This document shows positions 1 through 12,098 of a stretch of 64,000 nt of DNA, piece by piece. A model generated the notes under the pieces. The model did no database searches. It worked only from the letters and a program-made list of their open reading frames with translations, and was not told the origin of the DNA. This DNA is from Setomelanomma holmii (Eukaryota > Ascomycota > Dothideomycetes > Pleosporales > Phaeosphaeriaceae), in NCBI GenBank assembly GCA_010015745.1, contig ML978234.1, positions 62,001 through 126,000 on the forward strand. The letters are read 5' to 3'. Made by a program: the position numbers and the translations under genes. Numbering within the stretch: the first letter of the stretch is position 1; every line of letters begins with the position of its first letter.

Positions 1-862
1 TCCAGGAACATACGCAATCGTTGGTGCTGCATCTGCATTGGCCGGCACTACCCGAATGACTGTCTCCATCGTGGTTATCATGTTCGAGCTTACTGGCGCG
101 CTCACATATGTCCTACCCATCATGATCGCAGTCATGATCAGCAAATGGATCGGTGATGCCATCTCTCCACGCGGCATCTACGAATCTTGGATTCACTTCA
201 AAGGCTATCCGTTCCTTGACAATCGCGACGACAACGGATCATCAATCCCAGATGTTTCTGCAGCGCATGTCATGACACGCATCGAGGACCTCACAGCCAT
301 TACCGCGACTGGCCACACGATCGAATCGCTCCGCAACCTGCTGTCCCAACATCGCTTCCGTGGGTTCCCAGTGATCGATAACTCTCGCGACGCCCTGCTT
401 CTAGGGTACATCTCTCGCACCGAACTCGCATATGCTCTGAAAGCCGCCCTCACACCACCTCGCAATCTCACGGACGGCGTCGAAGCTTTCTTCTCCCACC
501 AACCGCTCTCTGACCCCACGACATCACTCGACTTGCGCCCGTGGATGGACCAGACGCCGATCACACTCAATGCGAAGGCCTCTTTCCAACTCACCATGTC
601 CATGTTTCAGAAGCTAGGCCTTCGCTACGTTCTGTTCACAGATCGTGGCATGCTCAAAGGTCTATTGACAAAGAAGGATGTCTGGTATGTCATGAATGGC
701 ATGGAAGAAGAGAGGGAAGAAGGTGGAGCCGGAGTTAGTGTGGGAAGAGGTGGACTAAGAGAAGAAAGGGAGGATATGGAGGACGACAACGAGGAACGTG
801 GACTTTTAGGCACGCCTGTAGAAGAACAGGATGGCTTCATTGGAGGGGATGATAGACGGTAG
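1..862 (+). CDS. CLC-family voltage-gated chloride channel/transporter, C-terminal part (5' end outside window)
   Basis: The frame is open from the first base of the window (codons start at base 2) to TAG at 860-862, giving about 286 residues. It begins inside the last membrane helices: PGTYAIVGAASALAGTTRMT followed by FELTGALTYVLPIMIAVMIS is the conserved CLC segment just before the cytosolic domain. Two CBS domains follow, the first around HVMTRIEDLTAITATGHTIE and the second around TPITLNAKASFQLTMSMFQK, and the protein ends in an acidic tail rich in Glu and Arg. CLC proteins of this type (GEF1 / CLC-3 to CLC-7 group) acidify or chloride-load Golgi, endosomal or vacuolar compartments, and the CBS pair regulates gating. 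Family membership is clear; the exact subgroup cannot be set without the missing 5' part. Confidence 0.9.
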   Translation, partial: PGTYAIVGAASALAGTTRMTVSIVVIMFELTGALTYVLPIMIAVMISKWIGDAISPRGIYESWIHFKGYPFLDNRDDNGSSIPDVSAAHVMTRIEDLTAITATGHTIESLRNLLSQHRFRGFPVIDNSRDALLLGYISRTELAYALKAALTPPRNLTDGVEAFFSHQPLSDPTTSLDLRPWMDQTPITLNAKASFQLTMSMFQKLGLRYVLFTDRGMLKGLLTKKDVWYVMNGMEEEREEGGAGVSVGRGGLREEREDMEDDNEERGLLGTPVEEQDGFIGGDDRR

Positions 863-1698
863 CTGTGGACGGAGTCGCGGCGGAATTCTGTCTCCAAAAG
901 TCAAACACTTCTAGATCAGATAAATTACGCTAAGAAAGAATGGCCAAGGAAGTTCTGTTGTGATGTAAGCTTCATATGATACGCGGAAATCTGCAAATGC
1001 GGGAACGAGGCTGATGCTTGGCCCGTGGCGTCCGTGTGCCTGGTGTGATCGCATCGCTCACCTCAGTGGGGAAGGGATGCGCGTTCATGAAGCTAGCCAG
1101 GAACCTTGAAAGACAGGAATAGAAACATGAAATGCAGTCACATCAACGCGATGCTCATGTTCGAAAAGATTGAGAAAGCGCTTTCGGCATGCTTGATTCT
1201 TCTTCACATGCCTGATTTCAATTTGCACGATTCCTGAATGGTCATCTGCTCAGCGTCCTCCAAACGGGCGTCAAGACACTTGCCACCCAATCAAATCTGC
1301 GACTCGCTAGCTCGCGCTCACCGTGTTGCAACCGATCCAGTGGGGAGCCTTGCGAGGTGGCTATGCGCGGCTTGTCACAGGCGAACAAGTGCACCTTGCA
1401 GCGAACATCTTAAAGAGCGACTCGGCCGCGCCGCTGCAACCTACATCGCCGTCTGCCTTTCGGCCTGACTTACACTCTCGCTTTGTGCGTTTCACAACTA
1501 CGCATTTGCAAGCACACGTCTACGAAAAGCCAGGAATTCATGATCGAGAAATCTTCACGGTAGCGGCTATGACTGGAATCGTGCATGCGACAAGAACAGG
1601 ACGACGACGACTAGAGCGCTGAACGGAATCATTCCTGACTTTGACCACCTCTCGGGAAACTCCACGCTATTTGGATCTATATTTGCGTCGTTGAAAGC
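863..1698. other. intergenic, CLC gene to lipase gene
   Basis: About 835 bases between two genes on the same strand. The short open frames at 1238-1622 have no recognisable motif. The stretch should hold the CLC 3' UTR and the lipase promoter and 5' UTR; no specific site is identified. Confidence 0.5.
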
Positions 1699-3606
1699 AT
1701 GGCGCATCATCCCTTAGAGCAAGAGCGGAAGAGCAGAAAGAAAGCGCAGACAGCATCCAAGACTTCCAAGCCCAGGTCATCGAGCAACAAGCCGCATGCA
1801 TCGCGGTCAACGACGAACATGTATACACAAACCTATGTGCCTCCGGTGCAAGTCCCGTCGACCCAATATTTGCACCCATATCAGCCTCATCTGCAAAATG
1901 CGATCAGTCCACCAGCACATGCCAAATTTGCCTCGAGTCCGCAACAGCATCCTGTCTATGGCCGAATACCACAGAATCCACCTCCATATGGCCATCCGTA
2001 TGGATCACCACCGCATAATATGATACTGCCGCCTGCTAGTCAATCGACAATACGCTTTACATCGCCACCACCTGTGAACCCTCATGGAAATGATGGGCCG
2101 TTCAAAGAGCATTGGGATAAACTGGATCGTATGGCGGCGAAGTCGTGCGCTGACCTGCGCAATGGTACCTGTCAAACCGCCTCAAAGATCACCAATAATT
2201 ACATTGAAAGGCCGACACACGCAGTTGCGATGAAGAGCATGCAAGCGCTATGTCACGGGGCAGCACTCTGCGACATCATCAGCTCTAAATTCGATGCTGT
2301 CATCAACAGCATTGATGGGGAGCGATTCAGTGGGCAAGAGCAGGATCTTTTGATCTACGAGAATTCACACAAAACCTCACCAAGCTCCAGCCCACCGCCA
2401 GCGGAACCACGTGGCCAGGCGCACAATCCGGCACACGCAATGTGTGGAGGAGATCGAGGATCGAACCACTTTTCAAAAGTCTGGCTTTACTCAAACTCGC
2501 GCCTCCCCCCACATCTTCCTCCATTCAAGGTCTATATGCCTACCTACCCGCTTCTCTGCTTGGCAGCTACATACTCCGAGCGTGTTTATACCCCGCCACG
2601 ATCGAAGTCGAAGGAGACGGAAACCCACATTCCTTCAGACTGGCGCACAGGTACGAAGGCGATGGTCCTGAAGTCGATCCCCGTGGATGACATGAACACA
2701 GTCGTGTTTGCGATACGAGGAAGTGAAGGTTTTATGGACTGGGCAGTAAATTACAACACAGCACCCTCATCACCGGAAGGTTTCCTCGAAGACCCATCAA
2801 ATCTGTGCCATGCAGGCTTTCTCTACGTGGCGAAGAGAATGATCAAGCCTGTCGCCGACCGCCTACGAGTGTTGCTAGAAGAGAATCCATCTCGGTCCAA
2901 TTGCAGTCTGCTCATCACGGGACACTCCGCCGGCGGAGCTGTCGCAGCCCTTCTCTACGCACACATGATGAGCACAAAAATCGAGTCAGAGCTCAGCTAT
3001 CTTACCGGCTTCTTCAAGCGTGTTCATTGCATCACCTTCGGCGCGCCACCAATCAGTCTGCGAGCATTACAGAAGCCTGATGATAAGCGACATCGAAACA
3101 GCCTGTTCTACGCATTCATTAACGAAGGCGATCCCGTGCCACGAGCAGATAAGACGTTTGTCAAGAGCTTGTTGAAACTCTATGCAAGTTCGGCACCGAG
3201 CCCTTCCATCGTCGCGCCTACGATCACTTCAATGTCCAAGCTCAACCTATCACAACCACTCGCTTCTTCACCACCGCAGTCGAAACTGAAGAGCAGTCTG
3301 GTGCCGCGCCTGACCCGCCCGTCCAAAACGTTACTGCAAACCACGACATCTACAGCATCGTCTGTCGCGCCCGTATGGCCTGTGCCAACATGCACCCTTT
3401 CGCCAGCTGGAAGACTTATCATCCTGAGGGCTAAAGTCGGCGCCCCTCCTGCACGGAATGGGGAGGAGATTGTGGAGGCTGTCACGGTGGATCAAGACAT
3501 GTTGAAAAAAGTCATGTATGGCGATCCCATGAAGCATCAGATGAGAATGTATCGGAAAAGGATTGAGGGCATTGCTGTGAGGGCTGTCACTGCGGGCGGA
3601 TACTGA
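1699..3606 (+). CDS. lipase class 3 (alpha/beta hydrolase) with long proline-rich N-terminal extension
   Basis: A single uninterrupted frame of 635 residues from ATG 1699. Roughly residues 1-150 are Pro/Ser/His/Tyr-rich and low in complexity. The hydrolase core starts near residue 270. The nucleophile elbow GHSAGG has Ser at residue 410, the likely acid is Asp 478 in NEGDPVPR, and His 613 near the C-terminus is the probable third member of the triad. The strand FAIRGSEGFMDW before the elbow is the usual oxyanion-side motif of fungal Lipase_3 proteins. No signal peptide is visible, so the enzyme is likely intracellular, acting on triacylglycerol or a related acyl ester. Residues between the core strands at 500-570 are Ser/Pro-rich and look like a disordered insertion. 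A retained intron cannot be excluded, but none is needed to keep the frame. Confidence 0.85.
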   Translation: MAHHPLEQERKSRKKAQTASKTSKPRSSSNKPHASRSTTNMYTQTYVPPVQVPSTQYLHPYQPHLQNAISPPAHAKFASSPQQHPVYGRIPQNPPPYGHPYGSPPHNMILPPASQSTIRFTSPPPVNPHGNDGPFKEHWDKLDRMAAKSCADLRNGTCQTASKITNNYIERPTHAVAMKSMQALCHGAALCDIISSKFDAVINSIDGERFSGQEQDLLIYENSHKTSPSSSPPPAEPRGQAHNPAHAMCGGDRGSNHFSKVWLYSNSRLPPHLPPFKVYMPTYPLLCLAATYSERVYTPPRSKSKETETHIPSDWRTGTKAMVLKSIPVDDMNTVVFAIRGSEGFMDWAVNYNTAPSSPEGFLEDPSNLCHAGFLYVAKRMIKPVADRLRVLLEENPSRSNCSLLITGHSAGGAVAALLYAHMMSTKIESELSYLTGFFKRVHCITFGAPPISLRALQKPDDKRHRNSLFYAFINEGDPVPRADKTFVKSLLKLYASSAPSPSIVAPTITSMSKLNLSQPLASSPPQSKLKSSLVPRLTRPSKTLLQTTTSTASSVAPVWPVPTCTLSPAGRLIILRAKVGAPPARNGEEIVEAVTVDQDMLKKVMYGDPMKHQMRMYRKRIEGIAVRAVTAGGY

Positions 3607-4567
3607 ACTGATATGGGAGAAGTCCTAGGAGAATTGGAAGCATGTTTAGACGCTGTTATATACCCTTTCATTTTCGAGAATGAACGCGTCAATTGAACTC
3701 ATGCAATTACCGCTATGGGCAACTCCTTCCTTCGACGGAAACTAACTTTGCGCTCTCGCAGAAGTGAACGCTGTTGAAACAAGAGACCGCGAGTGAAACA
3801 CACGTACCCGCAATCTCTTTCGCGTATCTATAATCATCGTGGGAGTACGCATGCACTATTTCAGTTTAGCCTATTACTACATACACCAGCAAAAGATACC
3901 GAGCGTCAATGCCACGCATATCACAGTTACACGACTTGTTTCAAGCATATGGATCAACACAATCGCAAAATACTAATCAAGGGGAAGATACCAAGGGGAC
4001 AGGAAAAGTTGCAACACAACAAGTCACTCTAACGGGAGCGAGCGAATAGCAAGTAGCCCAAACAAGGACACATGTCTCGCACGCCAATCACTGGAGACAA
4101 GTCCTAGAGAAAGGACACGTCTCACTTTCCGACTCAGTCGCGCGTTCAAGGTCCTGTACTATCGCCACATTGATCTAGCAACAAGCAATGCTCATGTTTG
4201 CCAGTGGAACTTGTGCGCCTTGGTAACATATCACCGGCTGGTTCGATGCTCTTTGAACACGCTGACCACTGGCTGCTCTGTGTATCCCCGCGATTGTATA
4301 CTCCATGCTGATCAATCGTAAGTGCCTTCCCGCGTGAGTGAAACTCTTGTCTTCTCTTCGAACTAATCCGCGCCACAGTTCTTGCTTCCTAGGACGTCGT
4401 GCATGTCCGTTCGAGACTCATGTCAAGCAATTATTCCATATTGCGGTTGGCTTTGGTGCTTTGCCGTGCTCTTCCCGCTCGCAACCCGTGAGGGCAGACT
4501 GCACGTTTGCAAGAGTCGTGGTGGTCCGGTCCCTTGTTCACATCAAGTTCCCCTCGTATCATTCCCT
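3607..4567. other. intergenic, lipase to MED22
   Basis: About 960 bases between convergent genes. Short frames such as 3793-4032 have no protein-like composition and no motif was recognised. Both 3' UTRs should lie here. Confidence 0.5.
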
Positions 4568-5155
4568 TCACCCATCTTTCTTCCCCTCTTCTTGCACACC
4601 AATTTCCTTTCCAGCACCTGCCTTCCCCTTCGCCAAAACCTCAATCATCTCCGCAACCTTCCCCGCCTTCTCCCTAACCACTTCCTCATCCTTCTTATCC
4701 TCGAGCGTATCCAGTCCACCAAACAGCCACAGTTCTTGCAAATCCCTAATCAACGTGCTCAAATCCTGCGTCGTTTTGATCTGCCACTTGCGTTAGCACA
4801 CAAATTTCCACCAGTCCACATCTACCTTAACTAATGCGGAGTAACTTACCAACCCAGCAGTCTGTTCCCTAATCGTCAATTCCTTCTGTGCACTCGTATA
4901 ATAATCCCGCGCATCGTTCAAGGCCTTGTAATCGCTGTACTCGCTGCTTTCCTCCATGCGCACCGTGCGCAGTATCGTGGATAAGTAGCCGTCGCCGCCC
5001 CATGGGTCGCGGCTGCGCTCGTCGTAGATGGCGTTGCAGAGGGATTCGGTGCGCGCTGTTGGGTGGGGTTAGTGAGGGAGCTGGGGATGGAAGGTGGAGG
5101 GTTGGGATAGAGACGGACCGAGGAGTGCTTCTTTCGTGCGGTCGGAGGGATTCAT
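4568..5155 (-). CDS. MED22: Mediator complex subunit 22 (Surf5 family)
   Basis: Three exons on the minus strand: 5155-5119, 5055-4850 and 4780-4568, total 151 residues. Splice sites are GTCCGT..ACAG and GTAAGT..GCAG. The start at 5155 gives MNPSDRTKEALLARTESLC. The diagnostic Surf5 segment LIRDLQELWLFGGLDTLEDK begins near residue 91, after a helical stretch with QKELTIREQTAGL. MED22 sits in the Mediator head module and helps couple activators to RNA polymerase II. The length and the position of the LFG block fit fungal members. The C-terminal 40 residues are Glu/Lys/Gly-rich and probably disordered. The gene converges on the lipase gene. The small first exon (37 nt) makes it easy to mis-annotate automatically. 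Confidence 0.9.
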
Positions 5156-6395
5156 TGTTCGGGAATGTGGTTTTGAGGGAGAGCAGTTGGAGGGGAAAGT
5201 GTTGGTGGAGATGTTTGTGCTGGAGCTTGAGCTTGGATCCCTGTCGTGCGCTATCGATAAGGTATGGTCTGTGTAGTAGGGTGGACTATGGCGGGGACGG
5301 GATTTGTGGAGTAAAATAACATACGAAATTCGTCACAAAACTTGCGAGATAAGATGATGTATCTGGCGATTTATTCGCAAGGCGAGAATCGTGATAGTGT
5401 ATGGTTGGTTCAGGCTGTTTCGGGAATTGCACCTCATGTCTGAAGATTAATGTCACTCTGCTGGGTGCATCTCAGATTTTTACGATGCACGCGGAGATGG
5501 TCCGGAGTTGAAAGACTCGAGATCTCATCAAATTTATAAAGAATTCAGTTGCATGTACGTTAACCTGTCCAATGTTGGCTGTTCGGTTCAAGTCGTTACT
5601 AATATGGTCCTCGAATTAGCTATACTGCTTTGGATGTTCACACGTGGGCACGTGGATGCGCCGACATGGTTGCAACAGTAGGATATCTCTTTAAGCTAGT
5701 CTCAAGTCGTGCTCGATGTTTAGCGTTCGACATGACTATTTGAGACTGACGGGTGATCGTCAGGTACGTTAACCGTGCCCATTCATCGCACAGACCCAGA
5801 TGCTCCACATCTTCGACCCGCTGTGACGGTCGTTGTCGATGTTCATACTCATGCTGGGAGTTCACCCATCAAATGTGTTGGAACACTTTCGATTACATGC
5901 GCTTGTGCATGTTTCCAAGAATAGATCATCTGCATTTCGACGCCGCGTTCCTACACCAGGGTTAAACATGCAGTGGAGCGCGCCGCACCTTTATCTGCAG
6001 CTCCCATTAGCTTATTATGTAGTGGAGCCAGGTTCAGGGTCCGGTGGCCACCAAACTGCCTGTTTCCTGTTTTCACGCACGTTTGTTATCGGACAGCGGC
6101 CCGTTAGTGCTTGATGGGGAAACAAGGCTGGTTCTTATTGCCATGGAGCCGAGGTGTTCAGGGCGAGACATTTTGTCTGCGATTGCGGGAGAAGAGCTGC
6201 GTGGAGAGACATTACTGCTGCTCATAGGTAAAATCAGCAAAAGTCTATTTCGTTCGTAAGCGTCGCTGTGTAACGCCTCCAACGCCGTAACTCCATCGCT
6301 TGTGTATAGGCACTATGTATAGATCTAGAGGTCTAAGAATGGAAAATTGAAAACGTAGACAAAGTAGTCCATCCCGTGCTATATGCTCCGCTATC
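5156..6395. other. intergenic, between MED22 promoter and next gene's 3' end
   Basis: About 1.2 kb with only short overlapping frames (for example 5638-5865 and 5833-6114) lacking motifs or consistent protein-like composition. It should contain the MED22 promoter. Confidence 0.5.
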
Positions 6396-7326
6396 TCAAT
6401 GAGCGGTAATTGCAGCGTTCTTTCGTGGTAGAATGGACCATCTTGATCTTCGCTTCGTGGACTGCAGGGTCGCGTCCCGAGGTCTGTCGATTGTCGAGAT
6501 TGGCTTATCGAAGACTGCTGCTGCCATCGTATGTGCAGTGTTAGGATGGGACGTGTGATTGTAAATTCGCGACTTTTCCGATCCAGAACTTTCTGTGGTA
6601 ATGTCAATCAAGATTCATGTCCAGTCATTTGTAATATCTTACGTTTGGAAACGGCTGATGTGTCTGAGCTGTTTGAATGGATGTCGACAGTCTCTAATTT
6701 GGTTGTTAGCCATTATTCCCATCGGGAGACATGCGCAATGTACCTTCTTCCACTGAGACGTTCGACAGGGGACTTTTCTTCATCGTATACGAGGATCTGC
6801 TGCTCATTGATTGGTAGAGTCGTGGTCGCTGAGGTGCAGGAGGCGGGAACGATGGATGTCCAACAGGACTCGATGATAAATAATCATCGGCATGCAGGTC
6901 TGGGACTGTGTTTGTCGATCTTCGCTGGTGTGATGCTGATTGCGACCTTCGCATGACCGCGTCGATGGAACTGTCACCGATACGGTGGGCTGTGATGCTT
7001 GATGAAGTCGATGCTGATACGAAACCGGCAGTGCTATCCGTACGTGAAGACATGCGCGACGATTCGCATGAGTGATATACTGAATGTCTCGTGGTCACTG
7101 GAGACTGGTAGGAGCTCGCCCGCCGCTTTCTAGCTTTTGCAATCCTGGCTTGTAGTTCGTCAGGCCTGAGTATCTTGGTCGGTTGTGCAGCTAAGGCATC
7201 CTGCTCAGCATGCGTAGGCACATGTTTGTATGGTGCGGCTGGTGGTTTTGCTTCCTGAGCAGCGGCGGACTTCTTGTGTTCGACAGCTGCTTCTTTGGCC
7301 TTTTTGAATTTGGAGAAGAGAGCCAT
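6396..7326 (-). CDS. conserved hypothetical protein, Ser/Arg-rich
   Basis: Assembled from three exons: 7326-6744, 6693-6643 and 6592-6396, total 276 residues. Intron 1 (GTACAT..TTAG, with GCTAAC upstream of the acceptor) and intron 2 (GTAAGA..ACAG) keep the frame; without them the first frame would stop at 6706. The N-terminus MALFSKFKKAKEAAVEHKKS is a basic helix. The centre is Ser/Arg/Thr-rich with many RxxS-like sites, and the protein ends in KRRSRWSILPRKNAAITAH, whose basic-tryptophan tail looks like a conserved end. No catalytic or membrane segment is visible. I do not recognise a function. The composition suggests a disordered, possibly phosphorylated protein. Confidence 0.65.
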
Positions 7327-9245
7327 AACAGTAGGACAGCTTCCAGAAGTGTAGGTTGTGTTAAACTTTGGCAGGGAGCGGGCTCAAAAACGTGAGACGA
7401 GTTCCAGGAACGGGTGTTGTAATCTAGGTTAAATAGTACCTTCCCAACAGAATGACCAGGGCTACTGGTGGTGCATGGATCTGTGCAGATTGGGCCGGTC
7501 AGTGCGCTGCTACGCGATATGATAACACGGTGCTGCAATGAAGCCACTTCAGAAGATGTCGCAATTGAGCAAGGTGCTGAAGCGGATAATGCCAATCAGC
7601 CCTCGATTGTTCCTCTTCTCCTCAACGGTGTCGACAACATAGAGGCAGCTGAAAATGAGCGTTCTTGAGTGACGTATCTCGTTGCAAGTATCGCTGTGGC
7701 CGTACTGGGGGTGGCCATTTCGATAGTGGTTGCAGCAGGCATGCAGCCGCGCATCCCACGGCTGTATCGATTTCCAGGGCATCGGTACAGGTAAGGTCTA
7801 GATCAGCGGGCGGCCACCAGCCGCTAGCATATCGCAGCTTCCACATGCACGGGCACTCGGGTTTAATTCGTTCGATGTCGTCGCTATACTGTAATTTCCA
7901 GGTCGTGCTGGTGTAAAGTCGCGCTAGGCCAGCACGAGGCGGATAACGACTCGAATTGCGCTATCTCCAGTGTAAGCAGGTTCGGGAAGCCTTTCGCACT
8001 TTAGAAACTCAACGTCGCCCGCATTGGCTGCCAGCTGTGCGGCTTACGTTCTTCGGTCCGCATGGAAGATCCGTAACTGTCCTTCCAGGCGAGTTCACCA
8101 CCGCCTAGCCGAAGTGCACGGCGGACCAGGAGTGGGATAGCAACGATTTACCATTTCGAGAAGATTGTTGGTCGTGGTGTACCTTGCAATTTCCTAGGCT
8201 ATTTTTCACATGGTGAGCTCTTCCAATCGCATAGTGCACTACTCCTCAAAAGTCTGTGGTGAAGTAGATCAGCGGATGCTTGTCGGGATCGAGATAGCAT
8301 TCAGCCAAATGACATCAGCTCTTGCGAACACATCCTGTCATTCTGAATATGATGGTCATCAAGATGCAGCGACTGCCATATGCTCGTGTAATGCGTGTAA
8401 GAAAGTGAGCAAGGTGCAGCGGCTGAGACTGTGCTACCTCGAGATCGTGCATTGCGTCAGACAAGGTAAATGGTCAGAGTTCACGGCAGTGAAAGCATCA
8501 GACAGAGGTGAATGAGACGATGGAATACAGACATGATAGACGGTGAAGGAGAAGCACGCAGCGTAAATTAGGACCATCTCGTATTGCGTGGGATGGTTGT
8601 GCTCTTGGAAGAGAAAGACGAAGTCCGCCAAGCATGGCGTCAGTGTTCGGCAGCGACACTTCGCCTCACTGTGGCTCGCTGGCGCCTACCTGTCGTCACT
8701 CGACAAAACCCACTACTCACTGCACGCCGCATCCCGCCGCAGCTTTCCTGGACGGTGCCCGCAACACATCGGTAACCTGCCAGTTCTTACATCTTCAGGG
8801 TTCACTGGCGTTGCGGCTCTGTCTGCCGCGGCCCAGCCTTTGCTTAGCGTCTCTTATCGATATCTGCACATGATTAGCCGTACCCGCCAAAGCCTGCCTC
8901 TCCGAATCTGCACGCAACCCACCACGACGCGACAAGCCGCCGAAGCTTCCCGCGGCGATCACCACCACCACGAAACCCTCCCATCTCACGAGAGCCGCTT
9001 CTCTCACCTGAGCGCGCTGAAGCGCTGTAGTACCCGACCGGCCGCTCGTCGCGTTGCGGACAGCCTGTCGGCACCCCAGCCTCCTATCCTATCGCCATCC
9101 GCCAGCGCGACAGTCCCGAACACCCACCCACGCTTCCGCGCCCACCACAAATTGCCCACACGCACTGCGCAACGCATCGCGACCGCGCGCAACACTCTGG
9201 AGGGCGTGTTTGCCCGGGCCAGAGTGCTTGTAGGCCTCACCTACT
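7327..9245. other. intergenic, shared 5' region of the hypothetical gene (-) and PSY2 (+)
   Basis: About 1.9 kb between divergent genes. The longest frame (8588-9313) is overlapped by frames on the opposite strand, has no motif and runs into PSY2 exon 1 out of frame, so it is not called. The segment 8640-9240 is C-rich on the plus strand, as expected for a long 5' leader or promoter of PSY2. Confidence 0.45.
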
Positions 9246-12098
9246 ATGGCATTGGTAGCGCCACCAGCCAACGATCGCAAGCGCGTCAAGGTCTACGAGC
9301 TCAAGAACAATGACTGGTTCGACAGGGGCACCGGCTTTTGTAGAGGAATCGTCGTGAGTGTATGTCCTCTCCACAGCGCGCCAGCTGATTGCGATATCGC
9401 GTGCGCGCAATGGCATCATGTTTTGCGATTGTCGCACTGTGCTCGGCTGACTTGTGCGACCACAGGCCGAGGAAGCGAAAATCGTCGTTCTGTCCGAGGA
9501 TGATCAGACGCGACAACTGCTCGAAACGCGCATATCCAAAGACGACGGCTATCAAAAACAGCAAGGTATGGCGCAATAACAGCAGGGCTTAGGAGCCACA
9601 ACTGATTGGTGCAGACACATTGATAGTATGGACGGAGCAAAACGGCACCGACATGGCCCTCAGCTTCCAGGAGCCAGAGGGCTGCGCCAGCATATGGTGA
9701 GCAGTCCGGACCTGAATTGGGAATACGCGCTGATGCAGGGACAGGGATTTCGTGAACGAGGTGCAGAGCAGACTTCAGGCGCTCGCTCAAGGTAGGCGTA
9801 TGCTACCCTGAAGTGATGCGACGTGACTGACAGCTGGTAGATGACGGACTGTCGGAAGATATCGACCATGTCAGCCCCATTATGCTACCGAATCCTGATC
9901 TGGGCAATCTACACGACATCGAAAATCACATGCGCGCAGCAAATTCGACGCCCGGCGGCCGCGAAGCCCTCGCAAAGTTCATATTCGCTGAAAAGTACAT
10001 CCCGAAGCTGATACCGCTCGTGGACATGGCAGAGGACCTAGAAAGTGTATCGGATTTGCATCGCTTATGCAGCATCATGAAGATGCTTATCCTTCTGAAC
10101 GACAGTCAGATCATCGAGTACATTGTGACGGATAACATTGTACTGGGAGTCGTCGGGGCTCTGGAATACGATCCCGACTTTCCCTTACACAAGGCCAATC
10201 ATAGGCAGTACCTGGCCGACGAGTCGAAGTTCAAAGAGGTGGTCAAGATCGAAGATGAAAGCATCAAGAGAAAGATTCACTACACTTACCGACTGCAGTA
10301 CCTCAAAGATGTCGTACTCGCTCGCATTCTCGACGATCCAACCTTTTCCGTCCTCAACTCGCTCATATTCTTCCACCAAGTCGACATCGTCCAACACTTG
10401 CAGGGGAACATCCCATTCCTGAAAGAACTCTTCACAATTTTCGGGCCCAAGGAACAAAGTCTACAAAGAAAGAAGGATGCGGTACTTTTTATACAGCAGT
10501 GCTGCTCCATCGCAAAGAGCTTGCAGGCCAACGGACGAGCCCAGCTGTACCAAAACTTTGTCAGCAATGGCTTGCTTGAGGTAATTCAATTTGCTCTCAA
10601 GCATCAAGACGCGTCTGTCCGTGTCGCAGGAACGGACATACTGATATCTCTCATCGAGCAGGACGCTCTGATGGTGCGCAGCTACATATTTAAGGCCATC
10701 CAGGAAAAGTCGAAACCATTGACTGATTCCCTCATCGAACTACTACTCGTCGAGGTTGATCTTGGTGTCAAGGCTCAGATGGCGGAAGCCATCAAAATTC
10801 TGCTTGACCCCAACGCTAATTCGGCGTCCATCGAAGCCCTCGGACGGACGAACAGCGACTTTCTGGCCAAGATGAGGGGGCAGCTGCCATCTATACCCCA
10901 GACGGATTCCTTCATCCAGAATTATTACGACGAGTCTGCGAGAAAGCTGTTTCAGCCTCTCAAAGACCTCGAGGGCAGAGAATCAAGTGAGTCGCTAAGC
11001 TGAATCACATTGGGTATTTGCTAACGCCAGACAGTGGACCATCTATCCATGCAAGAGGTATCGCTCTATGCTCACCTCGTAGAAGTTCTGTGCTTCTTTA
11101 TCCGACAGCACAATTTCCGCAGCAAGTATTTCATTCTTTCAGAAGGTCTTGCAGTTCGAGTAGCTCAGCTTATGGACTGCCCGGAGAAGCATCTTAAGCT
11201 TACGGCACTCAAATACTTCCGAACTGTCATTGGCTTCCACGACGAAACGCACAATCGACAAATTATTCAGCACCAGCTGTTCGAACCAATACTGAAGATA
11301 CTCTTCGATACGATGCCGCGCGACAACCTTCTCAACTCTGCATGTCTGGAGCTTTTTGAGTTCATCAAGCGTGAAAACATCAAGATGGTCGTCCAACATC
11401 TGGTGGAGACGTATCGGGAGAAACTACAAGACATTACCTATGTCGACACTTTCCAGAACCTGATTCTTCGCTATGATCAAATGCATGAGCCGGCCACGAC
11501 ACAGGAGCTTGAGCATTCCTTCACTAGCGTGGACAGTGACACACCAGCACGGCACAACGCTGTGGTAAACGGCGGTAAGTGGGGCCATGGGTTGAAGGAG
11601 GTGGATGCGGATGAGGAGGCTTACTTTAATACGTCTGACGACGAGGATGACAACATCCCCGTTTCTAGCAAGCCTGTCATGAACGGTGCATCGCCTGTGC
11701 GGCCTCTTGTCAACTATCCAGACGACGACGCAGACGACGATGACATGGACATTCTCGCAACAGACATCCCGACTTCCGCCCAGAAGATGTCTACCGCCAC
11801 TCAAACGCCTGACGAAAGTACCTCACCAAAGGTGGCGGCCGTAGGATCGCCACCGGAGCGCATCTCCGAGAAACGAAGACGAGAAGACGATGAGGAAGAC
11901 GAACTGCTTACGAGCCTATCTACGAGTACTGGTCCCAAGCGCCGTGCCTCAACCGCGAGTAATGCAAGCACAGGAAGTCTGCGAAGTCTGCGCCGGAAGT
12001 CGCCTAACATCAACTCTGGTAAAGAAAGTGGTGCGCCAAAGAAGATTTCGCTCTCGTTACCGCTGAAGAGTGGTGGTGAAGGTGGAGAAGGGGAATAG
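9246..12098 (+). CDS. PSY2: protein phosphatase 4 regulatory subunit 3 (Psy2/SMEK/PP4R3)
   Basis: Six exons: 9246-9353, 9466-9565, 9615-9696, 9739-9791, 9841-10986 and 11035-12098, giving 850 residues with all phases consistent. Exons 1-4 encode the N-terminal RanBP1/PH-like (EVH1-type) domain (RVKVYELKNNDWFDRGTGFC, then LIVWTEQNGTDMALSFQEPE). Exon 5 carries the SMK-1 domain with NPDLGNLHDIENHM and the conserved FFHQVDIVQHLQ segment. Armadillo-like helices continue into exon 6. The C-terminal 180 residues are acidic, then Ser/Lys/Arg-rich, and likely disordered with nuclear targeting signals. The subunit directs PP4 catalytic subunit to substrates such as phosphorylated DNA-damage checkpoint proteins. 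The last intron uses an ACAG acceptor that creates a Met codon across the junction (A|TG). Confidence 0.93.

Noticed and set aside
8588..9313. 241-codon plus-strand frame upstream of PSY2
   Set aside because: No motif, overlapped by several minus-strand frames of similar length, and it runs into PSY2 exon 1 in a different frame.
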